Shown in pieces: positions 1 to 9,365 of a stretch of 64,000 bases of DNA. The translations under genes and the position numbers were made by a program. The notes beneath the pieces were generated by a model. It saw only the letters and a program-made list of their open reading frames with translations. It had not been told where the DNA came from and ran no database searches. Source of the stretch: Staphylococcus taiwanensis (GTDB lineage Bacteria > Bacillota > Bacilli > Staphylococcales > Staphylococcaceae); assembly GCA_020544305.1 (NCBI GenBank), contig CP058667.1:62001-126000 (forward strand), read 5' to 3'. Every line of letters starts with the position of its first letter. Position 1 is the stretch's first letter.

Positions 1-417
1 GTTAATCCTAGCGACTATCAAGCCATTTACTTTGCAGGTGGACATGGTGCGATTTGGGATTTAAGAAATAACAAAGAACTAAACGACATTGCGCTAAGTA
101 TTTACAATAACCAAGGCGTTCTCTCTTCTGTATGTCATGGTGCGGCTGGTCTACTCGATATTAAAGAAAATGGCGATTATCTCGTTCGTCATAAAGATGT
201 GACTGGTTTTACAAATAGTGAAGAACAAGCAAATGGTACAACTGAATACATGCCATATTTATTAGAAGACGAATTTATTAGTAACGGTGCACATTTTAAA
301 AAAGAGGCTGACTGGAGTAATTTTGCAGTCGTAGATGGTCGCATTGTCACAGGTCAAAATCCCCAATCAGGACATGCAGTTGCTGAAAATGCTTTAAAAA
401 TCTTAGCTAATCAATAA
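1..417 (+). CDS. DJ-1/PfpI (class I glutamine amidotransferase-like) protein, 5'-truncated by window edge
   Basis: The reading frame is open from base 1 to a TAA at 415-417, so only the C-terminal 138 residues are present. The segment AGGHG near the start followed by SVCHGAAGL, with the Cys codon at 133-135, is the nucleophile elbow of the DJ-1/PfpI superfamily. The downstream sequence resembles HchA/YhbO-type proteins (glyoxalase, deglycase or chaperone activities are reported for the family). The product should be cytoplasmic. It lies 21 bp upstream of an oxidoreductase and probably shares its transcript, suggesting detoxification of reactive carbonyls or electrophiles, which is inference. 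The N-terminus and promoter are outside the window. Confidence 0.85.
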   Translation, partial: VNPSDYQAIYFAGGHGAIWDLRNNKELNDIALSIYNNQGVLSSVCHGAAGLLDIKENGDYLVRHKDVTGFTNSEEQANGTTEYMPYLLEDEFISNGAHFKKEADWSNFAVVDGRIVTGQNPQSGHAVAENALKILANQ

Positions 418-438
418 TTTTATAAAGGAGCGATACAC

Positions 439-1104
439 ATGAAATCATTAATTATCGGTGCTAATGGTGGCGTCGGTCAACATCTCGTACGTAAACTGAA
501 AGCAAGAGATGTTGATTTTACTGCCGGTGTTAGGAAAGAAGAACAAGTTGAAGCTTTAAAAGCAGATGGTATCGATGCAACTTACATTGATGTCGCAAAA
601 CAATCTATTGATGAATTAATAGAATTATTTAAATCGTATGATCAAATCCTTTTTTCCGTCGGTTCTGGTGGGAGCACAGGTGACGATCAAACAATCATTG
701 TAGATTTAGACGGTGCAGTGAAAGCAATTAAAGCAAGTGAACAGATCGATCATCAACACTTTATTATGGTATCAACGTACGACTCACGCCGAGAAGCGTT
801 TGATGCGTCAGGCGACTTGAAACCATACACCATTGCTAAACATTATGCGGATGACTACTTAAGACATGCAAATTTAAAATATACCATCGTGCATCCAGGC
901 GCTTTAACAAACGAACATGAAACGCAACAATTCAATATGAGTGCGCAATTTGAAAATGTACAAAATCCGTCTATTACAAGAGAAGATGTAGCAGAAGTGC
1001 TTGTTTCTGTATTAACTGATGAAGTATTACAAGGTCACGAATTCCAAATCATCAATGGTGATTTGTCATTATTAGACGCAACGACTAAATATCTGGAGGA
1101 ATAA
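439..1104 (+). CDS. NAD(P)-binding atypical SDR oxidoreductase (NmrA-like)
   Basis: A 221-residue protein that starts with the nucleotide-binding motif IIGANGGVGQ (GxxGxxG) directly after the first beta strand, as in atypical short-chain dehydrogenases of the NmrA/SDR_a5 type. The TIVHPGALT segment late in the chain is also usual for this family, which often lacks a complete catalytic Tyr-Lys pair; here YTIAKHYAD could supply YxxxK. AAAGGAG lies upstream of the ATG. It sits between a DJ-1-like gene and an MDR reductase, 3 bp from the latter, so the three probably form one operon for redox or electrophile handling. The substrate is unknown. Confidence 0.85.
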   Translation: MKSLIIGANGGVGQHLVRKLKARDVDFTAGVRKEEQVEALKADGIDATYIDVAKQSIDELIELFKSYDQILFSVGSGGSTGDDQTIIVDLDGAVKAIKASEQIDHQHFIMVSTYDSRREAFDASGDLKPYTIAKHYADDYLRHANLKYTIVHPGALTNEHETQQFNMSAQFENVQNPSITREDVAEVLVSVLTDEVLQGHEFQIINGDLSLLDATTKYLEE

Positions 1105-1107
1105 TAA

Positions 1108-2112
1108 ATGAATAATCAACAAGTTGTACTTGCAAAACGACCACAAAGTATCCCTCAAGACGATGTATTTAGATTTGAAACAATAGAAACTCGAGAACCA
1201 CATGCAGGTGAGGTTCAAGTAGAATCCATTTATGTATCTGTAGATCCTTACATGAGAGGCAGAATGAATGATACAAAAAGTTATGTTCAACCTTTCCAAG
1301 TGAATGAGCCATTACAAGGTCATATTGTTGGAAAAGTCACACAATCGAACGATGAACGTCTATCTGTCGGCGATTATGTCACAGGCATATTACCATGGAA
1401 AAAGATAAATACAGTGAATGGAGACGATGTGACCCCTGTGCCATCAAAAGATGTACCATTACATTTATATTTGAGTGTTTTAGGCATGCCGGGAATGACA
1501 GCCTATACAGGATTGCTTCAAATTGGTCAGCCACAATCTGGCGAGACGGTTGTCGTGTCAGCTGCATCAGGTGCAGTAGGCTCTGTCGTAGGACAAATTG
1601 CTAAGATTAAAGGCGCAAAAGTTGTCGGTATTGCTGGTGGTAAGCAGAAAACAACATATTTAACAGATGAATTAGGATTTGATGCGGCCATTGACTATAA
1701 ACAAGATGATTTCGCACAGCAACTCGAAGCGGCTGTACCAGATGGTATTGATGTGTATTTTGAAAATGTTGGCGGCGCAATTTCTGATGAAGTATTTAAA
1801 TACTTAAATCGATTTGCACGCGTTCCGGTATGTGGTGCAATTTCAGCATATAATAATGAAAAAGACGATATTGGACCACGTATCCAAGGAACGTTGATTA
1901 AAAATCAAGCATTAATGCAAGGTTTTGTAGTAGCACAATTCGCTGATCATTTTAAAGAAGCAAGCGAACAACTCGCACAATGGGTGTCTGAAGGTAAAAT
2001 TAAATTTGAAGTGACGATAGATGAAGGTTTTGACAATTTACCTTCTGCATTTAGAAAGTTATTCACAGGAGAGAATTTTGGTAAACAAGTTGTCAAAGTC
2101 GCTGAAGAATAG
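1108..2112 (+). CDS. NADP-dependent medium-chain reductase (CurA/leukotriene B4 dehydrogenase-like)
   Basis: A 334-residue zinc-independent medium-chain dehydrogenase/reductase. The motif SVDPYMRGRM near residue 50 and the cofactor loop SAASGAVGSVVGQIAK near residue 150 are typical of the prostaglandin reductase/curcumin reductase branch, which reduces enone double bonds with NADPH. ENVGG, around residue 220, is also characteristic. No zinc-ligand cysteines are seen. The start codon is preceded by GGAGG at 1096-1100, overlapping the end of the preceding gene, which indicates operon translation. A DoxX-like gene follows 8 bp downstream. The likely role is reduction of alpha,beta-unsaturated carbonyls; the exact substrate is inference. 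Confidence 0.9.
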   Translation: MNNQQVVLAKRPQSIPQDDVFRFETIETREPHAGEVQVESIYVSVDPYMRGRMNDTKSYVQPFQVNEPLQGHIVGKVTQSNDERLSVGDYVTGILPWKKINTVNGDDVTPVPSKDVPLHLYLSVLGMPGMTAYTGLLQIGQPQSGETVVVSAASGAVGSVVGQIAKIKGAKVVGIAGGKQKTTYLTDELGFDAAIDYKQDDFAQQLEAAVPDGIDVYFENVGGAISDEVFKYLNRFARVPVCGAISAYNNEKDDIGPRIQGTLIKNQALMQGFVVAQFADHFKEASEQLAQWVSEGKIKFEVTIDEGFDNLPSAFRKLFTGENFGKQVVKVAEE

Positions 2113-2120
2113 AGAAGACT

Positions 2121-2486
2121 ATGAAAAATATCATCGTAAGATTCATATTTAGTTTACTGTTTTATAAAAGTGGTGTTTCACACTTTAAAAATAAAGATAT
2201 GTTTTTAAAAATCGTGCCGTCCTATTTACCTTTCAAACACGCAATAGTTAAGTGTTCGGGCATATTAGAATTTATAATTGTTTTTTATGTACTCGGTGCT
2301 AAAAATAGATCACGCGTAAGAAAAGTAGTACAAGGATTCCTTTGGCTCGTATTTCCTGCAAATATTTACGCTGCACGTAAGAACATCTCTTATAAAGATG
2401 AAAGAGATAGAACAGATAGTGTTAAGCAGCATGTCATTCGTTTACCATTACAATTTGTCATGGTCGCACTTGCGAAACTATTATAA
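2121..2486 (+). CDS. DoxX-like small membrane protein
   Basis: A 121-residue hydrophobic protein with about four membrane segments and conserved-looking FYKSGVSHF and FPANIYAA motifs, which match the DoxX/DoxX-like family (SHF and FPANIY-type signatures). Members often accompany oxidoreductases and are linked to quinone- or thiol-dependent redox reactions at the membrane, but most are uncharacterised. Here it is the last gene of a row of oxidoreductases, 8 bp after the MDR reductase, and is followed directly by a strong terminator. The family call is from visible motifs; the redox partnership is inference from context. Confidence 0.7.
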   Translation: MKNIIVRFIFSLLFYKSGVSHFKNKDMFLKIVPSYLPFKHAIVKCSGILEFIIVFYVLGAKNRSRVRKVVQGFLWLVFPANIYAARKNISYKDERDRTDSVKQHVIRLPLQFVMVALAKLL

Positions 2487-2501
2487 GACTTATCATAGCC
2501 A

Positions 2502-2537
2502 CGCCTGGAACATTACTTTTGTTCCAGGCGATTTTTT
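2502..2537 (+). terminator. Rho-independent terminator after the oxidoreductase operon
   Basis: Perfect 10-bp arms CGCCTGGAAC and GTTCCAGGCG enclose a 9-nt loop and are followed by a T-rich tract at 2532-2537. Confidence 0.9.
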
Positions 2538-2990
2538 AATATTTACACTTAAAATCGACGTATATCAAATGATTCTCTTGACAACGCTTATGTGCTCTTT
2601 GTTTAAATAAGCTCATATCAGACATTTACTTTTCAATTTTTCTATAGTGATAAGCTTCTAAATTAAGAAAAGCATAAGTTAATTTGCGTGTATGAGTGTA
2701 AGAATAAATAAAATAATTATATTTTCATATAATTATTATGTGGCATTGTACCATTAATGTAATAATGTGGCCTGTAAGACAAATATGAGGAGGGTTCTAT
2801 AAGGTGCTTCTTATTATTGAAATTGTTAAAAAAACAAAATGCAATGAACTGACAAATTAAAATCGCTTTAAGTCGTATTCTCAAAGAATCTATAAATCAC
2901 TCGTATATACACAGCCCCTTACTATCAGTTAAAGTTTCGCTTTTCGATTCGTAATAATTATTCATAAAGTATACAATATATGATACAATT
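2538..2990. other. Intergenic region before the metal-resistance block
   Basis: About 450 bp of AT-rich DNA without a convincing gene. It holds a possible promoter (TATAAT at about 2732) and, at 2787-2794, a strong GAGGAGGG ribosome binding site followed 9 nt later by a GTG that opens only 18 codons (2804-2860, starting MLLIIEIVKKTK). No homology is recognised. It could be a leader peptide, part of a small RNA or a gene remnant left at the edge of the inserted block. Confidence 0.4.
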
Positions 2991-3012
2991 CATTCAAATA
3001 TATATTTGAATG
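2991..3012. promoter_or_regulatory. CadX/CadC-type operator of cadDX
   Basis: A perfect 22-bp palindrome with 11-bp arm CATTCAAATAT, ending 9 bp before the cadD start. It closely resembles the operator I recall for the staphylococcal plasmid cad operon, bound by ArsR/SmtB repressors. TATACAATATATGATACAAT upstream supplies -10-like sequences. Confidence 0.85.
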
Positions 3013-3021
3013 AGGTGCTCT

Positions 3022-3639
3022 ATGGTTCAGACTATTGTAACTGCGGCAATACTTTACATTGCTACTGCAGTAGACTTATTAGTAATACTATTAATATTTT
3101 TTGCAAGAGCAAAGACTAGAAAAGAATATAGGGATATTTATATAGGTCAATATTTAGGATCGATTATCCTCATATTAGTCAGTTTATTTTTAGCTTTTGT
3201 GTTAAATTATGTTCCAGAGAAATGGATATTAGGTTTATTAGGTTTGATCCCCATCTACTTAGGTATAAAAGTTGCTATTTATGATGATTGTGAAGGCGAA
3301 AAAAGAGCAAAAAAAGAATTAAACGAAAAAGGTTTGTCCAAATTAGTAGGGACTGTTTCTTTAGTGACAATTGCAAGTTGTGGTGCAGATAATATTGGTT
3401 TATTTGTCCCTTATTTTGTAACATTGGATATTGTTGAATTACTGACTACCTTAATTGTATTTTTAGTTTTAATTTTCTTTTTAGTATTCACAGCACAAAA
3501 ACTAGCTAGAATTCCTGGTGTGGGTGAAATTGTTGAGAAGTTCAGTCGTTGGATTATGGCTGTTATCTACATAGCATTGGGCTTATTTATTATTATTGAA
3601 AATGAAACCATACAAACGATATTAGGATTTATATTATAA
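3022..3639 (+). CDS. cadD: Cadmium resistance transporter CadD
   Basis: A 205-residue integral membrane protein with about five hydrophobic segments, beginning MVQTIVTAAILYIATAVDLL, the hallmark N-terminus of staphylococcal CadD (family length about 205-209). CadD gives cadmium resistance, by export according to its family. I chose the ATG at 3022 because GAGGTG lies just upstream and this yields the family length; an in-frame ATG at 3010 overlaps the operator. The Cys-containing loop VTIASCGADNIGLF in the middle is conserved in the family. It is translated with the repressor gene cadX, 18 bp downstream, and should be induced when cadmium releases CadX from the palindrome at 2991. Confidence 0.95.
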   Translation: MVQTIVTAAILYIATAVDLLVILLIFFARAKTRKEYRDIYIGQYLGSIILILVSLFLAFVLNYVPEKWILGLLGLIPIYLGIKVAIYDDCEGEKRAKKELNEKGLSKLVGTVSLVTIASCGADNIGLFVPYFVTLDIVELLTTLIVFLVLIFFLVFTAQKLARIPGVGEIVEKFSRWIMAVIYIALGLFIIIENETIQTILGFIL

Positions 3640-3657
3640 ATTAAGGTGTGACTTAAT

Positions 3658-3999
3658 ATGAGTAACAATAAAATTTGTGACGTCATTTGTGTTCATGAGG
3701 AAAAAGTGAATTATGCTTTAAGATTTTTAAAAGAAGAAAAAACTCAACGGCTTATCAATACATTATTAAAGATAAGTGATGAGAATAAGCTGAAAATTAT
3801 ATTAGCTCTAATTAAAGAGAAAGAATTATGTGTTTGTGACTTATCTATAACATTAGGTTTGAGTATAGCTTCAACATCACATCATTTGAGAGCGCTGTAT
3901 AAAAGAGACGTGCTGGATTTTTACAAGGATGGGAAAATGGCATACTATTATATCAAAGATATAGAAATGAAATCATTATTAATAAAATGTATGACTTAA
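3658..3999 (+). CDS. cadX: ArsR/SmtB-family cadmium-responsive repressor CadX
   Basis: A 113-residue winged-helix metal sensor. It has Cys7 and Cys11 at the N-terminus and Cys58/Cys60 in ELCVCDL, the same four positions that form the Cd/Pb (alpha3N) site in CadC of pI258, so it looks fully metal-competent. The recognition helix region SIASTSHHLRAL follows. It is co-transcribed with cadD and presumably represses the pair through the palindrome at 2991-3012. The stop codon lies just before a terminator shared with the convergent arsC gene. Confidence 0.93.
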   Translation: MSNNKICDVICVHEEKVNYALRFLKEEKTQRLINTLLKISDENKLKIILALIKEKELCVCDLSITLGLSIASTSHHLRALYKRDVLDFYKDGKMAYYYIKDIEMKSLLIKCMT

Positions 4000-4003
4000 A
4001 TAT

Positions 4004-4036
4004 AAAGAAACGCTCACATTAAACGAGCGTTTCTTT
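4004..4036. terminator. Bidirectional terminator between cadX and arsC
   Basis: Perfect 12-bp arms (AAAGAAACGCTC at 4004-4015 and its complement at 4025-4036) with an 8-nt loop. The A- and T-rich ends allow termination in both directions. The arsC stop codon lies inside the hairpin. Confidence 0.9.
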
Positions 4037-4420
4037 GAATTCTTGTATTCTTTTTCCAATTTCATCTCTAACACGTTGAAATTCTGGCCATTCTTTTCCT
4101 GCTGGATCATCAAAGCCCCAGTGTTCTTTTTTAACATTAGGTGGTAATATAGGGCAATTATCGTCTGCATCACTACATAATGTTACGACCAAATCTGACT
4201 GTTCTAAGATATCACTATCAATCAAATCTGATGTATGGTTTGAGATATCAATATCCACTTCTTTCATAGCTTCTATTGCTTTAGGATTAACACCATGCGT
4301 TTCTATACCAGCAGAATAGACATTCCAATCTTCACCCAATATTTCCTTTCCCCAACCTTCAGCCATTTGGCTACGACAAGAGTTACCACTACATATAAAA
4401 TAAATTGTTTTCTTATCCAT
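4019..4420 (-). CDS. arsC: Thioredoxin-coupled arsenate reductase ArsC
   Basis: A 133-residue low-molecular-weight phosphatase-fold arsenate reductase. The P-loop is CSGNSCRS with Cys10, Cys15 and Arg16, and the redox relay Cys82 and Cys89 lies in LCSDADDNC; all residues of the pI258-type mechanism are present. It reduces As(V) to As(III), which ArsB then exports, using thioredoxin as electron source. Relative to my memory of the pI258 protein the P-loop has Ser instead of Thr at residue 11 and a different C-terminal tail, both minor. It is the last gene of arsRBC, 17 bp after arsB, and ends in the shared terminator. Confidence 0.96.
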   Translation of the reverse strand: MDKKTIYFICSGNSCRSQMAEGWGKEILGEDWNVYSAGIETHGVNPKAIEAMKEVDIDISNHTSDLIDSDILEQSDLVVTLCSDADDNCPILPPNVKKEHWGFDDPAGKEWPEFQRVRDEIGKRIQEFKETLV

Positions 4421-4437
4421 AATTAAAGCCTCTTTTC

Positions 4438-5727
4438 TTAAAATATGATTAGTGTAAGGTATAAACCTAAGAGTGTTACAAATAGGACTGGAATAGTAAT
4501 GATAATTCCAGTTTTAAAGTATGTTCCCCACGAAATCTTCACACCTTTTTGTGTTAAGACATGTAGCCACAATAATGTTGCTAAAGAACCAATTGGCGTA
4601 ATTTTAGGTCCTAAATCAGAACCTATGACATTCGCATAAATCATACCTTCTTTTAATATACCTGTAGCACTAGATTGACCAATAGCTATTGCGTCTATTA
4701 AAACAGTAGGCATATTATTCATAATTGATGATAAAAAAGCTGAAATAAAGCCCATGCCCATAATACTGCTGAATAATCCATGGCTTGAAATATTGGATAA
4801 TACATCAGCTAAAATTGTTGTGATTTCTACGTTTTTTAAACCAAATACAACTAAGTACATACCAATAGAAAATAGAACGATATTCCATGGCGCACCTTTA
4901 ATCACTTGTTTTGTATGAACTGCTTTTGATTTATGAGTTAATATTACAAAGATAAAAGCAATAATACCAGCAATAATTGATACAGGAATTTGGATAAACT
5001 CGCTAACAAGATATCCAACGAGTAGTACTGCTAATACTATCCATGAAAGCTTAAATAACTTAGAATCTTTAATTACACTTTTAGGATCTGATAGATTTTC
5101 TGTATCGAACGTTTTAGGTATGGATTTTCTGAAATATAGCCATAATACAACAATACTTGCAAGTAAAGAGAATAGATTGGGAATCATCATGCGACTTACA
5201 TATTCAATAAATCCAATATGGAAGTAGTCAGCAGAAACGATATTAACCAAATTACTTACAATTAGTGGAAGAGACGTAGTATCTGCAATGAATCCACTTG
5301 CAATGATAAAAGGAAAAATGACTTTTTGATTAAACCCTAAATTTCTTACCATAGCGAGCACGATTGGAGTGAGAATTAATGCAGCTCCATCGTTCGCAAA
5401 GAAAGCTGCTACAATAGCGCCTAACAACATAATGTAGACAAACATTTTAAACCCATGACCATTTGAAGCTCTGACCATATGTATAGCTGCCCATTCGAAA
5501 AATCCAATTTCATCTAAAATTAATGAAATGAGTATAACAGCGACAAAGGTTAACGTCGCATTCCAAACAATCCCTGTAACTTCAATAACATCCGAGAGAC
5601 TGACAACGCCTGTAATAATAGCGATGATAGCACCAAACAATGCTGTAATACCAATATCTAACCCCTTAGGTTGCCAAATAACAAACATGAGAGTTAAAAG
5701 AAAAATAATAATCGCTAGAATAGTCAT
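4438..5727 (-). CDS. arsB: Arsenite efflux permease ArsB
   Basis: A polytopic membrane protein with 10-12 hydrophobic segments and the ArsB/NhaD signatures WQPKGLDIG at the N-terminus and [14 protein letters not shown] near residue 110. It exports As(III) and Sb(III) and needs no ArsA here, since none is encoded nearby. I start it at the ATG at 5727, whose A is also the last base of the arsR stop codon; AGGTGA lies about 9 nt upstream and the product is 429 residues, the standard staphylococcal length. An alternative ATG three codons earlier lies too close to that site. This arrangement implies translational coupling to arsR. Confidence 0.96.
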   Translation of the reverse strand: MTILAIIIFLLTLMFVIWQPKGLDIGITALFGAIIAIITGVVSLSDVIEVTGIVWNATLTFVAVILISLILDEIGFFEWAAIHMVRASNGHGFKMFVYIMLLGAIVAAFFANDGAALILTPIVLAMVRNLGFNQKVIFPFIIASGFIADTTSLPLIVSNLVNIVSADYFHIGFIEYVSRMMIPNLFSLLASIVVLWLYFRKSIPKTFDTENLSDPKSVIKDSKLFKLSWIVLAVLLVGYLVSEFIQIPVSIIAGIIAFIFVILTHKSKAVHTKQVIKGAPWNIVLFSIGMYLVVFGLKNVEITTILADVLSNISSHGLFSSIMGMGFISAFLSSIMNNMPTVLIDAIAIGQSSATGILKEGMIYANVIGSDLGPKITPIGSLATLLWLHVLTQKGVKISWGTYFKTGIIITIPVLFVTLLGLYLTLIIF

Positions 5728-6044
5728 TATGTACATTCACCTGTCTTTATCTTTTTACACATACATTGTTGAGTAGGAGAGCTAATATAAGTTAATTCAT
5801 TGTTGATTGAATCTAAGGACTTATGATTAAGTCGGTACATGCGCTTAGTACCGTCTTTTCGTGTAGATACTAATTCATTATCTACTAGAATTTTCATATG
5901 ATGACTTAATGTAGGTTGTGAAAATTGAAAATACGCTAATAAATCACAAGCACATAATTCACCGCAAGATAATAAGTCTAATATTTCTAATCGACTTGGA
6001 TCCGATAAAATTTTTAATTGTAATGATAGTTCCTTATAAGACAT
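5727..6044 (-). CDS. arsR: Arsenical-resistance repressor ArsR
   Basis: A 105-residue ArsR/SmtB winged-helix repressor with the As(III) site ELCACDL (Cys31, Cys33) at the start of the recognition region and [11 protein letters not shown] as recognition helix. Additional cysteines at 27 and in the C-terminal CMCKK tail may contribute to sensing. AAAGGAGG lies upstream of the ATG. It is the first gene of arsRBC on the minus strand and is expected to repress itself and arsBC by binding the dyad at 6065-6092, releasing on arsenite or antimonite. Confidence 0.95.
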   Translation of the reverse strand: MSYKELSLQLKILSDPSRLEILDLLSCGELCACDLLAYFQFSQPTLSHHMKILVDNELVSTRKDGTKRMYRLNHKSLDSINNELTYISSPTQQCMCKKIKTGECT

Positions 6045-6064
6045 ATGGATGTCATCCCTCCTTT

Positions 6065-6092
6065 ATTATAGATTATCATCTATATAGATAAT
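6065..6092 (-). promoter_or_regulatory. ars promoter/operator
   Basis: An imperfect dyad, ATTATC (6072-6077) and GATAAT (6087-6092) around an AT core, overlaps a minus-strand TATAAT at 6065-6070, about 20 bp before arsR. The position suits ArsR autoregulation. Confidence 0.6.
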
Positions 6093-6224
6093 ACTTTTTG
6101 CAATAATACATTTAATTAAAACCTTGTTTTAAACATCGATGACAAGATCTAATGTAGGACGTGGAGACATCATTTTCGGAATGATATAAATAAATCCATA
6201 AATGGAGATAAATCGAAAACATTT

Positions 6225-6241
6225 ATACCCCTAGGGGGTAT
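6225..6241. promoter_or_regulatory. CsoR-type copper operator upstream of copB
   Basis: ATACCCCTAGGGGGTAT is a G/C-rich palindrome in otherwise AT-rich DNA and matches known CsoR boxes of Firmicute copper operons. It lies 56 bp before the copB start and next to a TATAGTATAAG -10 region. No csoR gene is present here, so the chromosomal CsoR would have to act on it. Confidence 0.85.
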
Positions 6242-6296
6242 GTGTTATAGTATAAGTATAGCTAATATAATATTTTCATAAATAGGAGGGGTTAAT

Positions 6297-8357
6297 TTGA
6301 ATAATAATGGTGAAGAGCATAATCCTCAAAATCACATGAATCATTCCAATCACATGCATCATGATAACCATGCCTCACATCATCATAGTGGCCATGCACA
6401 TCATCATGGAAATTTTAAAGTTAAGTTTTTTGTTTCATTAATTTTTGCAATACCTATCATTCTTTTATCGCCAATGATGGGTGTTAACTTACCTTTTCAA
6501 TTCACATTTCCAGGTTCTGAATGGGTAGTGTTAATATTAAGTACAATTTTATTCTTTTATGGTGGTAAACCGTTCTTGTCTGGTGGTAAAGATGAAATTG
6601 CTACAAAAAAACCAGGCATGATGACCTTAGTTGCCCTAGGTATTTCAGTAGCTTATATTTATAGCTTGTATGCTTTTTATATGAATAACTTTAGTAGTGC
6701 AACTGGTCATACAATGGACTTTTTTTGGGAATTAGCAACCTTAATTTTAATTATGCTATTAGGACATTGGATAGAAATGAATGCTGTCGGAAATGCTGGA
6801 GATGCTTTAAAGAAAATGGCAGAACTGTTACCTAATAGTGCTATTAAAGTTATGGATAATGGCCAACGCGAAGAAGTTAAAATATCAGACATCATGACTG
6901 ATGATATCGTCGAAGTAAAAGCCGGAGAAAGCATTCCGACAGATGGTATTATCGTTCAAGGACAAACATCTATAGATGAATCCCTAGTCACTGGAGAATC
7001 TAAAAAAGTACAAAAAAATCAAAATGACAACGTCATCGGGGGTTCTATTAATGGGTCTGGAACAATACAAGTCAAGGTTACAGCTGTGGGAGAAGATGGA
7101 TATCTTTCTCAAGTTATGGGACTTGTTAATCAAGCAAAAAATGATAAATCTAGTGCTGAATTGTTATCTGATAAAGTAGCGGGTTATTTATTCTACTTTG
7201 CTGTAATTGTTGGCGTGATTTCTTTTATTGTCTGGATGCTCATTCAAAATGATGTTGATTTTGCATTAGAACGTCTTGTAACTGTGTTAGTCATTGCTTG
7301 TCCACATGCTTTAGGCTTGGCAATACCTTTAGTCACTGCACGTTCTACTTCAATTGGTGCACATAATGGTTTAATTATTAAAAATAGAGAGTCTGTAGAA
7401 ATAGCTCAACATATCGATTATGTAATGATGGATAAAACTGGTACTTTAACTGAGGGTAACTTTTCTGTGAATCATTATGAGAGCTTTAAAAATGATTTGA
7501 GTAATGATACAATATTAAGCCTTTTCGCCTCATTAGAAAGTCAATCTAATCACCCATTAGCTATAAGTATTGTTGATTTTGCGAAAAGTAAAAATGTTTC
7601 ATTTACTAATCCACAAGACGTTAATAATATTCCAGGTGTCGGATTAGAAGGTCTAATTGATAATAAAACATATAAAATAACAAATGTCTCTTATCTTGAT
7701 AAACATAAACTTAATTATGACGATGACTTATTTACTAAATTAGCTCAACAAGGTAATTCAATCAGCTATTTAATTGAGGATCAACAAGTCATTGGCATGA
7801 TAGCTCAAGGAGATCAAATTAAAGAAAGCTCAAAACAAATGGTAGCTGATTTACTATCAAGAAATATTACACCAGTCATGCTTACAGGTGACAATAATGA
7901 AGTGGCACACGCTGTCGCAAAAGAATTAGGTATTAGTGATGTCCACGCACAACTCATGCCAGAAGATAAGGAAAGCATTATAAAAGATTATCAAAGTGAG
8001 GGTAATAAAGTCATGATGGTCGGAGACGGTATCAATGACGCACCAAGTCTTATAAGAGCAGATATTGGTATTGCAATTGGTGCAGGAACGGATGTAGCAG
8101 TTGAGTCAGCTGATATTATACTCGTTAAAAGTAATCCATCAGATATTATCCATTTCTTGACCCTCTCAAATAATACTATGAGAAAAATGGTGCAAAACTT
8201 ATGGTGGGGTGCAGGTTATAATATTGTTGCTGTACCTTTAGCAGCTGGTATTTTAGCATTTATCGGCTTGATTTTATCACCTGCAATAGGTGCTATTTTA
8301 ATGTCGCTAAGTACGGTTATTGTTGCAATTAATGCCTTTACATTAAAATTAAAATAA
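6297..8357 (+). CDS. copB: Copper-exporting P1B-3-type ATPase CopB
   Basis: A 686-residue P-type ATPase. The first 38 residues are His- and Met-rich (clusters such as [14 protein letters not shown]), replacing a Cys-type metal-binding domain. The transmembrane metal site is CPH (Cys335-Pro-His337), the P1B-3 signature, instead of the CPC of CopA. Other landmarks are the actuator TGES loop, phosphorylation motif DKTGT at Asp379, the HP motif in SNHPLA, and GDGINDAPS. It exports copper across the membrane. The start is TTG at 6297, preceded by AGGAGGGG. It forms an operon with copL and carries a CsoR box, matching the additional copper-hypertolerance loci of staphylococcal SCC/ACME elements. 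Confidence 0.95.
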   Translation: MNNNGEEHNPQNHMNHSNHMHHDNHASHHHSGHAHHHGNFKVKFFVSLIFAIPIILLSPMMGVNLPFQFTFPGSEWVVLILSTILFFYGGKPFLSGGKDEIATKKPGMMTLVALGISVAYIYSLYAFYMNNFSSATGHTMDFFWELATLILIMLLGHWIEMNAVGNAGDALKKMAELLPNSAIKVMDNGQREEVKISDIMTDDIVEVKAGESIPTDGIIVQGQTSIDESLVTGESKKVQKNQNDNVIGGSINGSGTIQVKVTAVGEDGYLSQVMGLVNQAKNDKSSAELLSDKVAGYLFYFAVIVGVISFIVWMLIQNDVDFALERLVTVLVIACPHALGLAIPLVTARSTSIGAHNGLIIKNRESVEIAQHIDYVMMDKTGTLTEGNFSVNHYESFKNDLSNDTILSLFASLESQSNHPLAISIVDFAKSKNVSFTNPQDVNNIPGVGLEGLIDNKTYKITNVSYLDKHKLNYDDDLFTKLAQQGNSISYLIEDQQVIGMIAQGDQIKESSKQMVADLLSRNITPVMLTGDNNEVAHAVAKELGISDVHAQLMPEDKESIIKDYQSEGNKVMMVGDGINDAPSLIRADIGIAIGAGTDVAVESADIILVKSNPSDIIHFLTLSNNTMRKMVQNLWWGAGYNIVAVPLAAGILAFIGLILSPAIGAILMSLSTVIVAINAFTLKLK

Positions 8358-8374
8358 AAGATAGGAGTTTTATT

Positions 8375-8920
8375 ATGATTAAAAAATTATTTTTTATGAT
8401 ATTAGGATCATTACTAATATTATCAGCTTGCTCCAATAATGATGAAAAAGATAAAGACACTAATGACCAAAAAAGTGAGAGCCATATGAAGCATAATGAT
8501 GAAAGTAAAGTTCCTGAAGGTATGAAATCGACTAATGAGGGTGAATTTAAAGTAGGAGATAAAGTAACGATTACAGCAGGGCATATGCCAGGTATGAAAG
8601 GTGCAGAAGCTACTGTAAAAGGTGCGTATAAAACATATGCTTATGTTGTAAGTTATAAACCTACAAATGGAAATGAAAAAGTAAACAATCATAAATGGGT
8701 CGTAAACGAAGAGATCAAAGATGCACCTAAAGATGGATTTAGTAAGGGCGATACTGTTAAATTAGAAGCAAGTCATATGTCTGGTATGAAAGGTGCTACA
8801 GCCAATATAGATAACGTGAAAAAGACTACTGTTTACGTAGTTGATTACAAATCCAAAGATAATGGTAAAATCATTAAAAATCATAAATGGATGACAGGAA
8901 ATGAACTGAAAGCACGATAA
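8375..8920 (+). CDS. copL: Copper-binding lipoprotein CopL (two DUF1541/YdhK repeats)
   Basis: A 181-residue lipoprotein with lipobox LSAC at about residues 17-20, a charged linker and two tandem DUF1541 repeats of about 65 residues. Each contains a GHMPGMKGA-like or SHMSGMKGA-like segment followed by a YVV-Y strand and NHKW. The Met/His motifs fit surface copper binding, which has been reported for CopL of the staphylococcal copBL loci. It lies 17 bp downstream of copB in the same operon and ends shortly before a strong terminator. It is anchored on the outer face of the membrane and probably limits copper entry. Confidence 0.92.
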   Translation: MIKKLFFMILGSLLILSACSNNDEKDKDTNDQKSESHMKHNDESKVPEGMKSTNEGEFKVGDKVTITAGHMPGMKGAEATVKGAYKTYAYVVSYKPTNGNEKVNNHKWVVNEEIKDAPKDGFSKGDTVKLEASHMSGMKGATANIDNVKKTTVYVVDYKSKDNGKIIKNHKWMTGNELKAR

Positions 8921-8958
8921 AAATCTAGTTCTAGATTGAGAAATAAATAGATATAAAG

Positions 8959-9015
8959 ATATCCTCCTTAATCAATAATTTAAATAACTTATTATTGTTA
9001 AGGAGGATATTTTTT
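8959..9015 (+). terminator. Terminator after copBL
   Basis: Perfect 13-bp arms, ATATCCTCCTTAA and its complement, flank a 26-nt AT-rich loop and are followed by a T-run. This is the 3' boundary of the metal-resistance block. Confidence 0.85.
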
Positions 9016-9365
9016 AGTGTGTAAATTAAAAAGAATTTTAGAAGAATAACATTTATCAAAAAACTGTTCATTACCTTATTAAATGAAATTATATAATTAA
9101 AAACCGCATCATTAACCGATACGCAGAAGCGTATCATAAATAAACAAGAAATTAGGCTTTTTGCAATATAAGAGGATATTAAACATCAAAAATGATATCG
9201 GAGTATATAATTTTATTTAAAATATATCTAATCAAGATTTAATCGAATATTCTACATCCCAAATAATTAATATGAAGATTCCTTTTTGTTATATTTAAAC
9301 TATAAATCCTATTTTGGAATGAAACTAAAAATCAAATTGAAAAATAGGGTTAAAGGGGATTAAAA
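9016..9365. other. AT-rich intergenic region, no gene
   Basis: About 350 bp with no supported gene, repeat or recognisable site apart from a probable promoter for the small gene at 9366 (TATAAATCCTAT near 9300). It may be a scar at the right edge of the metal-resistance block, but no flanking direct repeat was recognised by eye. Confidence 0.5.

Noticed and set aside
4019..4420. Ser at residue 11 of ArsC as a possible inactivating change
   Set aside because: Cys10, Arg16, Cys82 and Cys89 are all present and Ser at this P-loop position is conservative.
3022..8920. Interpretation of the metal block as an SCC element
   Set aside because: No ccr genes, orfX or att-like direct repeats were found in the window, so only an island-like resistance block can be claimed.
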